A stretch of DNA of 64,000 nt from Amorphochlora amoebiformis (GCA_054601695.1 BAAHQB010000186.1:186001-250000); one strand, 5' to 3'; positions 24,934 through 48,135 are shown, counted from the first letter of the stretch. The notes: generated from the sequence alone by a model not told the origin. Numbers and translations are program-made.

Positions 24934-25278
24934 GTATAATATATAGACATATATATGTATGTATAATTTATATATGTCTATTATATATTGGCACGAATGG
25001 TTATTCAAGCCAAAGTATTACCGTGAGCTATACCTATTTACATACCTATGTAGATTATATACATATGTGTATAAATACATGCATACATATGTATGTGTAT
25101 ATTAAATTTAACATATACATTCATAACATGCAGAAACATATAATATATAATATATATATATATATATATATCACCATGCATGCTTATTCAAGCCAAAGTA
25201 TTACCGTGATTTATACCCTTTTACCATACATATGTAGAGTATATATATATACATTTATACGTATATATATTGTATATA

Positions 25279-25329
<51 letters not shown>

Positions 25330-25350
25330 CATACCAATACACAAAAATGT

Positions 25351-25391
<41 letters not shown>

Positions 25392-25943
25392 CATGTATGG
25401 TTATTCAAGCCAAAGTATTACCATGAGCTATACCCCTTTACAACTGAAGACGTCGCTGGAAACCCACGTCGGCATAGGTGTATCTCTATATCGTGTACAT
25501 TGCGAACATACTTATACATGTGATTAAGACATACACACATAAATATATGTATATATGTACATATATATACGTAATATTCGGTTCAGACCAGTTAAGTTAG
25601 ATCGCTTGGATTATGATGAACTTAGGACAAATTGAATCTGTGGGCATTAATATTCTAGAATCTTCTGGAAAGTTCCGGAGCGTGACATGGCGTGATATAT
25701 CAAGCGTTTGATAATCACCCAATAGCGATACTACCCGATAGAACCAGTTAGTACCGGGAGTTGCGGAAAAAATTATCTCCAGAAATCTCCGGATCTCCAG
25801 CGATCTCCAGCATACCTATGACTCTTTGTTTTTAAACTCCATCGATATCTCCTCATCGAGCTGCGTCCTTTCCTGCAATTTATATGTTCATATGTACATG
25901 CAAACAGATACATATTATACATATTTGTATGTACTTATACATT

Positions 25944-25975
<32 letters not shown>

Positions 25976-26472
25976 ATATATGTATATATATGTATTATAT
26001 ATATATATATATGTATATATCATATGTATATATTTTTTATATGTATATTGAATGCTAGCAAAGGTATTTACATACACATAGTTATATGCATACGTTATAC
26101 ATACTACATATATTATAGATATATATATGTATAAACATGTACACACATATATACATATATATATATATATGTAAATATATATACATGCATATATACCCAC
26201 AGAAGTCAAATCGGGTCCATACTACAAGCTTATCCTGCTCTCAGGTGTAATAATACATGTATACATACTTATATATATATATATATATGTATAAATATAT
26301 ATATGTATATATATGTATGTATGTATATATACATATATATATATATATGTATGTATACACATGTATATATACATATATACATCTATATGATGTATCTATA
26401 CATACATACATATTTTATATATACATACATATATATACATATATATATATATTATTAACGTACATATGAATA

Positions 26473-26510
<38 letters not shown>

Positions 26511-26588
26511 CATACATATAAATACATACATATATATGTCATACCATACATATTTGATACATTCATTTAGCATACATACATATATATC

Positions 26589-26643
<55 letters not shown>

Positions 26644-27042
26644 GCATATACATATATCTGTATTCACACATTTGGATCTAACTTTTTCGACTATAGAATA
26701 TATGTATTCATACAATATATGTATGTATACCTCGCATATCAGATCCGAGTTTTTGAATATGTCAATCTTGACCTCACCACAATCCTCTCCCGAAAATCAT
26801 CCAGTTCTAGGACATGGTACCCGTCTTCAAGTGAGTTCAACTCCTCACTCTTTCTCTCTCTTACTCTTTCTTTCTCGCTCTCTTCCTCTCTCTTTCTCTC
26901 TCTCTTTCTTTCTCTTCCTCTCTCTCTCTCTCTCGCTTCCTCTCTCTCTCTCTCTCTCTTCCTCTCTCTCTTCCTTTCTCTATTTTTCTCTCTCTCTTTC
27001 TCTCTTTCTCTCTTTTCTCTCTCTTTCTCTCTCTCTCTCTCT

Positions 27043-27088
<46 letters not shown>

Positions 27089-27468
27089 TTCTCTCTTCCT
27101 TTCTCTCTCTCTTCATTTTTCTCTCTCTTCCTCTCTTCCTTAATCTCTCTCTTCATTTCTCTCTCTCTTCCTCTCTCTCTCTCTCTCCCTCTCTCCCTCT
27201 CTCTCTTCCTCCCTCATCTCTCTCTCTCTCTTCTTTCTCTCTTTCTCTCTTCCTTTCTCTCTCTCTTCCTTTCTCTTTCTCTTCCTCTCTCTCTCTCTCT
27301 CTCCCTCTCTCCCTCTCTCCCTTCCTCCCTCATCTCTCTCTCTTCTTTCTCTCTTTCTCTCTTCTTTTCTCTCTCTCTTCCTCTCTCTCTCTCTCTCTCT
27401 CCCTCCCTCTCTCCCTCTCTCTCTTTTCCTCCCTCATCTCTTTCTCTTCTTTCTCTCTTTCTCTCTTC

Positions 27469-27501
<33 letters not shown>

Positions 27502-27799
27502 CCTCTCTCTCTTCCTCCCTCATCTCTCTCCCCCTCATCTCCAAGTTGACACAGCATATGCATGCATGTAAATTATATATTTAAATGTATGTATATACAT
27601 ATGTACATATGTATACGTTCGTACTAAGTGTCGGCCTCTGTATGCGTACGAAGGGGAAAGAGTTGTATATATATGCATATTCATAAATATACATGCACTT
27701 TTTCATATATACATATGTATATATGTAGTACAAATACACATATGTGCGTATGTGTTTATGTATATATGTGTTACATAAGTACGTATTATATATACACAT

Positions 27800-27831
<32 letters not shown>

Positions 27832-27973
27832 ATATACATTGTACATATAGGGCACAGAGGAAGATTTGACAGCGGAGAGAGATAAGAGATATAGTTATAT
27901 ACTCTAATTTACAATAATATGCATGCATGTGTATGTATATATAACACATATATGTGTATATGTATGTATTATA

Positions 27974-28004
<31 letters not shown>

Positions 28005-28918
28005 TTATATATATAAAGATATATATATGTATACATGTATTTATAAATACATGCCCATACATTACATACATATATATATATATATATATAATATATATAT
28101 ATAATTCACATACGTACATATACATATACATATATATATATATATGTATACTTACAAACTTCTTGTAAATTTTCAGATTTCGAAGAGAATTATGCAAAAA
28201 TTTCCAAGATTTTTCTCGATTAAGCCTCTAAAGGTCGTTGTGAAGGGATGTCAGACCCTGTATATACCCGCTGGATGGTGTGTTACAAACAAAGAGTTTT
28301 TGTTCATGTCACGATGCTTTGTCACTGTGTTACGTATAGATAGATGTATGTGTGTATTTCAATATATACATGTATATATATATATATGTGTGTGTATATA
28401 TATCTTAATTACAAACATATGAACGAGTATAAAAATATGTATTTAAAATATATGTGCACATGTATACATATATATATATATATGTATAATAATAATAATA
28501 ATAATATCTATTTTATTCATTTGTATACATCTATAGATTTACATATATACATATATATATGTATTATATATATACATATGTGTGTGTACATAATTATGTA
28601 TATACATATATACACATAGACATGAAAATATTCTCATGTATTACACACACACACATACACATGTGTAAATATACATTGTTGCAGCCTCTTCTTTAGTAAA
28701 GTGTGGTATCTTGTTTGTAGTATGTATGTATGTAGCCTAGCCAATTAGGGTTAGGGTTAGGGTTAGGGTTAGGGTTAGGTTTAGGGTTAGGGTTAGGGTT
28801 AGGGTTAGGGTTAGGGTTAGTGGACCACACCTCGTACATTATATATATATATATATATATATACATACAGTATGTATGTAGCCTATACACGACAAGTGTC
28901 ATGGACCACACCTCGTAC

Positions 28919-28958
<40 letters not shown>

Positions 28959-29577
28959 TATTTGTACCTCCCCGTATATATGTAATAGACATCTGTATAT
29001 ATCAATATATATCTATATATATATATATATGTAGATATATATATACATATATATATAATATATGTATTAAGTATACATACTTGCTGCATTGAATAAATAC
29101 CTACAAAAATATCAATTCATATATATATATGTACATATACATATGCATAAATACATGAAAATGTTTCGTACACACATATATTACTTCCATATACATTTAC
29201 ACACATATACACACATATATATATATGTGTATATATATAAATTAATATGTCTATATATATGTATACATACATATATAATATATATTTATATGTATATTTC
29301 TAAACGTATTACATATACATGCATAAATGTTATATTTTTTACTTTATAACATACATAAGATATGTATAAAAATGTGAAATCGAAACATACCCTAGTTATT
29401 TGTGTGCTTGTATAAATTATGTATGTATGTACTAAAAATAGGTGGCATGAAGTCGTAACCCCTGATCCACGAACCATTGCATACAACCTGTGGTTCACAC
29501 CAAATCAGAAATCTCGCTTCCGGAACACCTTATTGGCGCTCTCTTCTGAGGAATTTTCCAAGCATTTGTTATCATAG
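19117..29577 (+). CDS. JmjC / cupin-8 domain oxygenase, multi-exon, 5' end tentative
   Basis: Firm exons: 22630-22674, 23192-23235, 23613-23639, 24636-24687, 25392-25477, 26203-26244, 26743-26830, 27629-27664, 28177-28277 and 29442-29577 (stop TAG). Likely 5' exons: 19117-19138, 19403-19442, 20605-20653, 21214-21284, 21810-21840 and 22481-22494; these also chain in phase. Core signs of the Fe(II)/2-oxoglutarate JmjC fold: [11 protein letters not shown], then [20 protein letters not shown] with the HxD iron-binding motif, [44 protein letters not shown], and the distal His in [19 protein letters not shown]. The layout resembles small stand-alone JmjC hydroxylases rather than large histone demethylases; the substrate is unknown. 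A basic RKRKRP patch (21810-21840) could be a nuclear signal. A possible cassette exon at 27851-27893 would introduce a stop. Introns contain telomere-like arrays, CT tracts and exon copies. Confidence 0.85.
19735..20045 (+). repeat. Two diverged copies of the donor edge of exon 19403-19442
   Basis: The exon end and intron start (TTAGTCTCCCATAAGAAG then GTGTAACATATGCAT) resemble 19750-19795 (TCGGTCTCTAATGAGAAAC, then AACATTTGCATGTAGTG) and 20008-20050 (CTGGTTTCTCGTGAGAGAG, then ATTTGTATGTAGTG), separated by TA tracts. Similarity is moderate. Confidence 0.5.
20785..21590. repeat. TTAGGG arrays with two motifs in reverse orientation
   Basis: TTAGGG units at 20786-20880 and 21285-21590. The 43-bp motif is present as its reverse complement (CAGATTATTCAGCATGTCTT) at about 20790-20834 and 21355-21400, so its orientation to the telomere strand matches the other copies. 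The second array begins exactly at the donor of exon 21214-21284. Confidence 0.9.
23775..24635 (+). repeat. CCCTAA array filling a JmjC-gene intron
   Basis: About 850 bp of CCCTAA and variants (CCCTAT, CCTTAA, CCCTAG). It runs into CCTAACCCATTTTAG, which is the acceptor of exon 24636-24687. No 43-bp motif was seen in this block. Confidence 0.92.
24990..25240 (+). pseudogene. Two decayed copies of the 5' half of JmjC exon 25392-25477
   Basis: 24992-25033 and 25173-25220 repeat ATGGTTATTCAAGCCAAAGT and the following TATTACCGTGAGCTATACC of the working exon. The first copy has TTGG and the second has TCACC where the working copy has TCAG, so the acceptor is lost in both. Neither copy includes the 3' half of the exon. 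TA tracts separate the units. Confidence 0.9.
26835..27545 (+). repeat. CT tract with about 110-bp higher-order period
   Basis: About 700 bp of (CT)n/(CTTT)n directly after the donor GTGAGT at 26831. The segment CCTCCCTCATCTCTCTC recurs near 27208, 27325, 27428 and 27511, marking a larger tandem unit. Confidence 0.88.
28720..28925 (+). repeat. Duplicated segment, one copy interrupted by a TTAGGG array
   Basis: Copy 2 (28868-28922) reads GTATGTATGTAGCCTA, a short linker, then TGGACCACACCTCGTACATT. Copy 1 has the same two ends (28721-28740 and 28820-28840), but the linker is replaced by 28744-28819, about 12 TTAGGG units. Inside the last intron of the JmjC gene. Confidence 0.88.
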
Positions 29578-30311
29578 AACTAGGTAAATACTTAACTAGA
29601 ATAACAACACTATATAGTTAGATCTAGTAGATCAAATATACGATCATATTTTGCATTTGATTTTCATTATGACGTCCACTCTCTATCTACAGATCTAGTA
29701 CCCTAGATACTACTAGTACTAATGAAAGAATAGTTTGGGCGTTATCTAGGTAACATCTCTCTTCTACATACTCTAGATACTGTGCTTTACTAGTATCTAG
29801 AGACTAAGCAACCGGCTTGGGTCTAGTGGGTGCACCAACTACTAGAACTACTAGAACCAGACCAATGACTAGAATGACTAGAAAAGCTAGATGAGCCTCG
29901 GTATATCCTAGATCTAGTAGATATCAACTAGACCAAAGGACGAATGTTACTATTAGAGGGTTATCTAGTTATCACAGTTGTCTAGCATTGTATCCCCTCT
30001 AAAACTGAAGCATTAATAATCAGGCAGGCATGACCTAGAATTCCTCTGGTCAACCTATATACGTCTGACATCCATAATCTAGACAATCAATAGATACCCT
30101 AGATTCTGTCAATGTCTAGAATGTCTAGAATGTGGATATCGATTCGATAATCTCTAGAATCTAGATAATATATCATACGGCCGAAACTTGTGATCGATAG
30201 ATTTTTCCAACTACTACTAGTACTAGACTATGAACTAGATGAAGTTGAACTGTCAAGAACCTCTATAGTTAGATCTGAGACTAAGCTACTAAAGATCTAC
30301 TCCTCCTTCAG
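29578..30311. other. CTAG-rich intergenic spacer
   Basis: After the JmjC stop there are about 660 bp almost free of TA microsatellite but dense in CTAG: 31 occurrences by hand count between 29580 and 30240, often as TCTAGA or ACTAGT. No open frame with good splice sites was found, and no clear unit length. Confidence 0.75.
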
Positions 30312-30371
30312 AGTCAGCATCAACCTTACCGGCTGCTGTTGCCTGAGTTTACATATGATACAGATATGTTG
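30312..30371 (+). CDS. Orphan coding-like exon
   Basis: Acceptor with pyrimidine tract (CTCCTCCTTCAG), 20 open codons (SQHQPYRLLLPEFTYDTDML), donor GTGTAT; phase 0 both sides. Neighbouring pieces (30.5 and 30.85 kb) could belong, but no complete model emerges. The rest of 30372-31711 is TA-rich with no recognisable gene. Confidence 0.4.
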
Positions 30372-31123
30372 GTGTATGTTAACATTATACTTTGGATGTT
30401 ACCATCCACACACGCACACACACACACACGCACATATGTATATATATATATATATATATCCACATATATATGTATATGTATGTATTATTTTTGTGTAATT
30501 GGTTCTAACAAATATTTAGCATATCTGGATATACACATAGATATATTTCCCGTTATGAGGTAAATATACATTATGTATGGACATATTTAATATATATATA
30601 TATATATAAACATATATATATATATATATATTCTTGTGTATACATATTTATTTTCCCGTGCTGGCTGGAGTGAGTTGATTCACATATAATACATACATAA
30701 ATATATGAATATATATATGTGTGTATATATACTTATATATAAATATGTATACATATATAATATATATATATATATATGTCATATATATATATATATAATA
30801 TAATATATATATATATATATGTATATGTAAATATATACATGTGGTTACATATTTACCCGTTCTGGAGTGGGCGCAGAATTAACAATTTTACCCTCCTTTT
30901 TCTCGTCTGGAATATTATGGATTTATACTGTTTTTCATATATCCAATTTTATCTATATATATATATTTATATATATTTTATTAAATATGTATATGTAAAT
31001 GTATATCAATAAATAGTTTAGTATATTTCTACATAACATGTACACACATTCTAGACACTATATATTTGTTTGGATTATACGTATATTATACTGCACTATA
31101 TACATAGAGCACACATGCAAATT

Positions 31124-31160
<37 letters not shown>

Positions 31161-31229
31161 CACATATACAAACACATATGTATGTATTAACATATATATA
31201 CACATATATATATATAATATAATATATAA

Positions 31230-31269
<40 letters not shown>

Positions 31270-31711
31270 AAATATTTTCTAATAAGTTATGTATAATATT
31301 GTGCATATTCTTACACAAAAAATATATGTATACATACTTGAGTATAAATGTAAATATATGAATTATGTATATATTCATGTATTTGTATGCATATGTATAT
31401 AAATGTATGTATGTTTAGCACACATATACAGAAACACAGATATATCCACATGCATGTATATGCAAACTGTAAATAAAGAACGTGTATGTTTGCATGACTG
31501 TATATGTGTATATAGATATATTGTAAAATTATACTATATAATTATATATGATGCAAATATGTACTCACGTATGTGATATATAAATATATACATATGTATA
31601 TATACGTTATATATATATATCTATCTAAAAACATAATATACATATTTATACAAATAAATAGAAATACAAAGATCCATACACACACACATATAAAGTTGCA
31701 CAAAAGAATAT

Positions 31712-42132
<10,421 letters not shown>

Positions 42133-42322
42133 CGTGGGTCAGGTCGTGTCGGGCAGACTCGGCGGTTCGGCAAATCGGTACGGAGACTGGCCGGAAGACC
42201 GACCGAAGTTCAGACGAGGTTTCGAAATCACCTAAATCTCTCTCTCTATTTGTATATTCTCAAGTATTCTGACCTAAATATATCCCAACTGTCAGAATAC
42301 ATTGAATTTCGGCTCAACAGAG
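42133..42322. promoter_or_regulatory. Candidate bidirectional promoter
   Basis: A 190-bp gap between the divergent starts of the P2X gene (ATG at 42132, minus) and the plus-strand gene (ATG 42323). Composition is mixed and free of microsatellite, unlike the introns. I see no TATA box with confidence; a CTCTCTCT run lies at 42240-42247. Confidence 0.45.
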
Positions 42323-43009
42323 ATGGATCTGCCAGAATCCGTCCCCCTTACTCCGGACAAGGGCGGTGTCTTGAGACTCTTGACCAGCGAAGGAATGCTC
42401 ACGACAGAGTGAAGCAAACACACGCCCCTGGGCTAGAGCATTGCCGCCAAATCCGAGATCGAGCCACTGATCTGGACCGTGATTCCGAGTGGACTGCAAA
42501 ATTTACAGATGGGATGGTTCGAGTGACCATACCAAGCAAGATCTCTCGGGGCGACCTGCAGGCTGAGATATTCGAAGATTCGCACTTGCGGCGTCAGGAT
42601 GCCGCCAGTGCATATATAGAAGCTGATACACGTCCGGCTATGTTGGTACTATCCCACAAGTATTCCAAGTATGTTTTAAACCTCCGGAAGTCAAACCTAC
42701 AAAAATACCGGCTTTGTGAAGCAATGGACCCTAGTTCTAAAATGTGAATATCATTAACTTGATCCAGGGATCAGTTCTACCGAGGGTGAGCTTGCAGCCC
42801 AGCTCGATCATGTACTCGATGTATGCACTAAGGCTGATTGGATTGCGGTTGCGAAGGCAAGGACACCAAATCGGCATGTAGTTGCTAGATATCTTTATAG
42901 GGGCCAAGTTGACGATTATCTTTGTTTTTGCCCTTGGCGGGTGCGCTTCATGCTGAGACTCGCTACAATACACTATGCAATATTAATTGCAATGACTAAT
43001 ATGGCTTGA
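42323..43009 (+). CDS. Small protein with weak CS/p23-like segment (function unknown)
   Basis: The likely start ATG 42323 opens MDLPESVPLTPDKGG. A short intron within 42360-42450 must join it to the frame used next; its borders are unclear. The main frame to 42733 contains SEWTAKFTDGMVRVTIPSKI then SRGDLQAEIFEDSHL, which resembles the strand pattern of CS/p23 (HSP20-like) domains (W-T..D..V.VTIP). After HL the similarity stops. A 34-nt intron (42734-42767) then leads to exon 42768-43009 (TEGELAAQLDHVLDVCTKAD and a hydrophobic C-terminus), stop TGA 43007-43009. The open frame upstream of 42323 has no ATG. The start MDLPESVPLTPDKGGVLRLL faintly resembles the lead-in of FKBP domains, but no FKBP core follows. 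Confidence 0.48.
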
Positions 43010-43450
43010 CAAGATGTAAATACAATGTTTTATAATATAATATTATGTATATCCATTAACATTGATACTCACATTAATGCATTAGAAATCATGATATTCA
43101 TCCAGCATATGGATAGTGCTTTCTGCAGAACTTAATGGCTTATATTGAAGTGTACGTCACTATTTAGGTATGTGTCTAGTGCTATCTAGACTATGAAAGA
43201 ACTGATCTCAATTATTCTTATGATCGTCAAAATCTTAAATTACAATAACAATTTTTTCACTGATGATTTTACATGTGTCAGTGTAAAAGCTTCAATGCAC
43301 TAACTTTAGTATCAGCGAAGTGTAGAAACCCGAGTTGATACTTCATGTAGAAGAGAAAAAGAAGCAAAGAGAAATGTCGAGATCCGACAATTTAAAGCGC
43401 TGTGGAAGTCATCGTTGTGCTTGGTAGACTTAAAAGTGATTCAGCGTCAC
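43010..43450. other. AT-rich spacer
   Basis: No splice-flanked open frame and no microsatellite. It probably holds the 3' ends of the two convergent genes on either side. Confidence 0.5.
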
Positions 43451-44011
43451 TCAGGGTCTCTTGATGAAGCGTTCTTGAAACCTTTTCGTTGATGTCGATG
43501 TTGCACGAACAGCAATCGGCCGGACAGTATTGGGACGAGTCTGAGATATATCCCGCGTGAACTTGATCTTGCAGGCGAAGGAGTCGCACAGCTCCTCGAT
43601 TCCAGATAATCTATCAGTAGAGGAGTTCCTATTCAACGAAATCCTTTGCAGCGGAAACCCATCGCCAGATTCTGAGTCTGATTCATCCTCGGGGTTCTTC
43701 GAATGGAGGTCACGGGTCATTCTTAGGATCGAGGCTGTAGGCCGCTCTAACGCTTGGAATACCTTTGGTACATCATAGGCAACCTTGCGCAACGAGGATT
43801 CGGTTAAAATCAGTTCCCACTCAGTCACAGGCCCGTAGCTCGGGTCCTGATCATGACCGTCTACGCGCCGGATTCTCTTGAAGGGATTTTGGGTCGCAGG
43901 CGACGATAATTTTGCACGGCCCCTCTTGCGAACGTTGTTCTTGGCGAAAGTCAGTCTTGGTTGGACTCGCTGAGGGTGAGGAATCTCGTGCATTAGGAAA
44001 GGGCGGGGCAT
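43451..44011 (-). CDS. Hypothetical basic protein, intronless ORF
   Basis: ATG at 44011 (context CAGAGATGC), stop TGA at 43453-43451, 186 aa. The frame stays open 17 codons further upstream to a non-ATG codon, then meets a stop, so this ATG is the best start unless an upstream exon exists. It is Pro/Arg/Lys-rich at the N-terminus (KNNVRKRGRAKL, NPFKRIRRVDG: possible nuclear signals), has an acidic Ser patch (EDESDSESGDG) and a basic C-terminus. No domain is recognised. It is divergent from the coiled-coil gene (261 bp between starts). Confidence 0.52.
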   Translation of the reverse strand: MPRPFLMHEIPHPQRVQPRLTFAKNNVRKRGRAKLSSPATQNPFKRIRRVDGHDQDPSYGPVTEWELILTESSLRKVAYDVPKVFQALERPTASILRMTRDLHSKNPEDESDSESGDGFPLQRISLNRNSSTDRLSGIEELCDSFACKIKFTRDISQTRPNTVRPIAVRATSTSTKRFQERFIKRP

Positions 44012-44272
44012 CTCTGGCTTGCTGGGCTTGCGGATGGAGGGAAAATCAGGCGTGATATTCAAGTTTTTACTTTTTATGGATCGAATCTCGCTTTAAAATA
44101 TGGTAAATTCACCCAAGGAACTCCCCTTGAAGGATCCTGGATGCATTTAGGCGGTATTAAATCTATATTCTAATAAGTCGCTCATCGACAAACAGCTTCC
44201 CCCCCCTGCGTCGGTTGTGGCGCCCCATCCCTCTTTCTACCCGTTTCAAGGGTTTTTTCATTCCCCTTTCAC
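44012..44272. promoter_or_regulatory. Candidate shared upstream region of divergent genes
   Basis: 261 bp between the minus-strand basic ORF and the plus-strand coiled-coil gene, microsatellite-free, with a C-run and a TTTCCCC-type pyrimidine stretch before the ATG at 44273. No specific element recognised. Confidence 0.4.
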
Positions 44273-45366
44273 ATGGATACAAAGGAATCAGAAGAAAAAT
44301 CGGATGTGCAGCCCAACGATCTGCTTGGATCGGAAGAAGATAAGGTATCAACCGCCCGCGGGTCTATTCAAGACTATTGCCCACCCAAAACAATGCAGGC
44401 CACGAACGTCAGCGACCATCCGCAGGCCCAGAGCGCACGAGATAGCCAGGGCCAGGAATCTGAGACCTGGTTAGACTTCGTGTTGGCTAGATGGATATTT
44501 TGTTGAGGTGGATATTTGCTTACAGGCAGCAATTTGAGTATTCGAGTGGGCGAGCGGGGGAGCTTATAGAAGCTATCTCCAAATCAATCGCTCATCTGAA
44601 AGGCTTCAAGTAATTATCACACAAAGGTTGGGTGCTGGTTCAATTTTTGACTCTAATTTTTACAGTGAGAATGCTGAAACATTTACAAAACCCTCCCCGG
44701 CGCACAAACCCAAGCGGATTGGGGATGGCGATGCGATGAGTCACAAATCCTATACAAGTTCCAAGACATTACCTACGGTGTCCACCATCCAAACTGCCCA
44801 GGTAGACGCTTGAATTACATAAATCTACCTTGCCCTACGTAGATCTACCTTGTTTTACATAACTCATCCTGCCTAGATCGACAAGCTCATTGGCCTCAAG
44901 ACCCCAGGACCGTATTGCCCACCAACCCCGGGGAGTGTCCTACGCACAATGCCCAGAATTCCCACAACCCCCTTGTCGATGCGTCGCACTCTCAAACCTG
45001 CGTTCCCCCGGGTTCTAGAGGACTTCACACCAGCCATAGCATTCGCACCCCAATCCCAGTTTTCCACCCAGCCCCACAATGAATCCTATTCCGAACCCCA
45101 CAAGTCCCACATTGAGCATCGCTCCCAGCATAACGCTAAAACCGAATTCTCTTCGATTATGGCAAGATCTCGAATAACGGAAATCGGCCCACCCACAGCA
45201 CAATCCGAAGCTACTGGAGGGACTGGGAGAAGTCTCAGACAATCTGTTGTCCTCAAACAGAATCGTGAATCACAGCAGTCTGACAAGGAGAATATGGTGA
45301 GTTTGTGAGAGTCTATGTTTTGTATGTCTTTACGTTTGATACAAATATACGTACGGGAATACATGA

Positions 45367-45442
<76 letters not shown>

Positions 45443-45473
45443 CATATACATGTATACATATATACATACATAC

Positions 45474-45510
<37 letters not shown>

Positions 45511-45617
45511 TATAATATCTAAATATATACAATATATATATATATATTTATATATCGATGTATATATATATATTTATATATATATATATATATGTATGTA
45601 TACATAATGTAATGTAC

Positions 45618-45657
<40 letters not shown>

Positions 45658-45681
45658 ATATGAATACATAATGTAATGTAC

Positions 45682-45752
<71 letters not shown>

Positions 45753-45935
45753 CATTGTAAATATATATACAACAGTTTTCTTCGTATACTATATCACTAT
45801 ATATCTACACATATTATCTACATTATTCTTACACATATGTAAATTTCTATTTACAAGCATAACTACACATCAATGAACGTTCTACACATAACTATCTCCT
45901 ATGTATTTAATTACAAAAGCACTCGTAGTACATGT

Positions 45936-46000
<65 letters not shown>

Positions 46001-47563
46001 GTTACATATAAATATATGTACATATATACTCTTTTGTTTATAAAATGTACACTTGTCGATCTATGCATATTTAAATATTACTTATATATACACACACACA
46101 CACTGACATATATATATATATATATATATATCTATCTAAATAATGTGTATAGTTTTCAAAAAAATGATACTGTAAGTATATATATATATATATATACCAT
46201 GTGTATATATATATGTATATATACATGCAACATAAAGAAATTAAATAATAAATTCCTAGATCGGGAAGCTGGAAAATGAGCTACAAGATGCGATTGACCT
46301 TGCGCAGAGTGACGGGTGATTCCACTCAACATTGTTCGTAATGTTGGCTGATATGTTTCATACAGGTCTGCTCTTGCCAAACCCCAGGAGCAGATAGCTG
46401 AAAGTGAACAACAACGGATGAGAGCCGAAAATGGCCAAAAACAGGCTGAGTCCACGTCGATACACCTAAAACGTGAAATCGTGCGGCTAAAGGACGAAAA
46501 AGAGAGGTACCCAGAGGAAACCCGTATTCAAGTGTGTAATGACTGTCTTTTTACAGGCTTCGGAAGACCGTAAATGATCTTGAGGCACGCTCCGCCGAAG
46601 CGCGACAAGTGCAGGTCCTGCTCTTGCAGCTATGTTCGCCCTGAACATATTTTCATTCTTTGACGTAATCCCAGGTCGCAGATATCTCCATAAGGGACGC
46701 TGTGGCTGCAAGAAGGAAGGCGGAGGTGAACACAGAACACAATTGTATATCCTCCGCATTCAAACCATCTCACGCAAGCCTTGGCCAAAGCCCACAGCCA
46801 TAGTCGTAGCCTCCTATCCCCAGTTCTCTAACCTTAGCTTTAACCCCACCTGGAACGCTGTGCCCTGCCTTATCTCCAGTCGTATTAATCCTAACTCAGC
46901 CAAATCTCGCTCTACACTACTATCCATTTTCAAACCCCGTAATGTAAACCTGTCTTGATTCAAGTTTTTACCATGCAGGCAGAGGCCGATGCGCACGCAG
47001 AGCGAGCCATTAGGATCCATGCTGAGAACGAGAGACTCAGGGTAGGAAGGAAAAAGTTTCTCTCTCAACTCGTGCTGAACCCTAACTCAAATTCATGAAT
47101 TATTCTTAGAAACGGTGTCGCGAATTGAGCACCAGGTTGAAAACTGCTGAGGAGAAGATACAGAGGTCCGTGCCTGAGCTGCGGTCCCTGGAACTGTACA
47201 AGCAACAGCTCAAGGAAGCGCTCGAGGATGCGACCATCGCCCGAGAGCAGGCAAGCCGTGTTCAAGCAGAGAAAGCTGAGCTTGAAATCAAGGTTCAAAT
47301 CGAACATATGCGCTCTGTCTACATATAGGAACATATTACATATATGTACAGATGCATGTAAATGCAAATAATTACATGTATATATATATATATATATATA
47401 ATATTTGTATTGAGTATGTATTTATATACACACATACATACATATATATTGTACTCATATGTAAATATATGTGTGTAGAACTTATGTACATATATACTCA
47501 CATGTAAGTATGTTATACTCATGTATTTACGTATATGTATGTATGTGTATGTATATATTTATA

Positions 47564-47606
<43 letters not shown>

Positions 47607-47642
47607 GTGCATGTATGTGTCTTCACTCATATCGTATGTATT

Positions 47643-47679
<37 letters not shown>

Positions 47680-47789
47680 CATACATATATACATGTACAT
47701 ATGTAATTATATATATATGTGTAAATGTATGTATACATATTTATGTATAGGTATATCTATATCATATTTTTATATATCCATACATGTAT

Positions 47790-47845
<56 letters not shown>

Positions 47846-47867
47846 ATATATGTACGTATACTATGTG

Positions 47868-47916
<49 letters not shown>

Positions 47917-48103
47917 ATGTATATATGTATTTATTTATTTATTTACATACATACATGTGTATTTATATAACATATCAAATGGGTATATGTATGTACCTAC
48001 ACCATATCAAAAATATATATATATACACACACATATATATATATATATATATACACATATATAAATATATATGTATGTATATGAAAATATGTTACACATA
48101 TCA

Positions 48104-48135
<32 letters not shown>

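Noticed and set aside
28177-28223. Programmed +1 frameshift at GAT-TAA in the JmjC gene
   Set aside because: Needed only if segment 27851-27893 is included. Skipping it joins 27664 to 28177 in phase 0 without any shift, which is simpler.
42250-42322. Extension of the plus-strand ORF upstream to 42250
   Set aside because: That frame begins at TTG with no ATG; eukaryotic initiation is better placed at ATG 42323.
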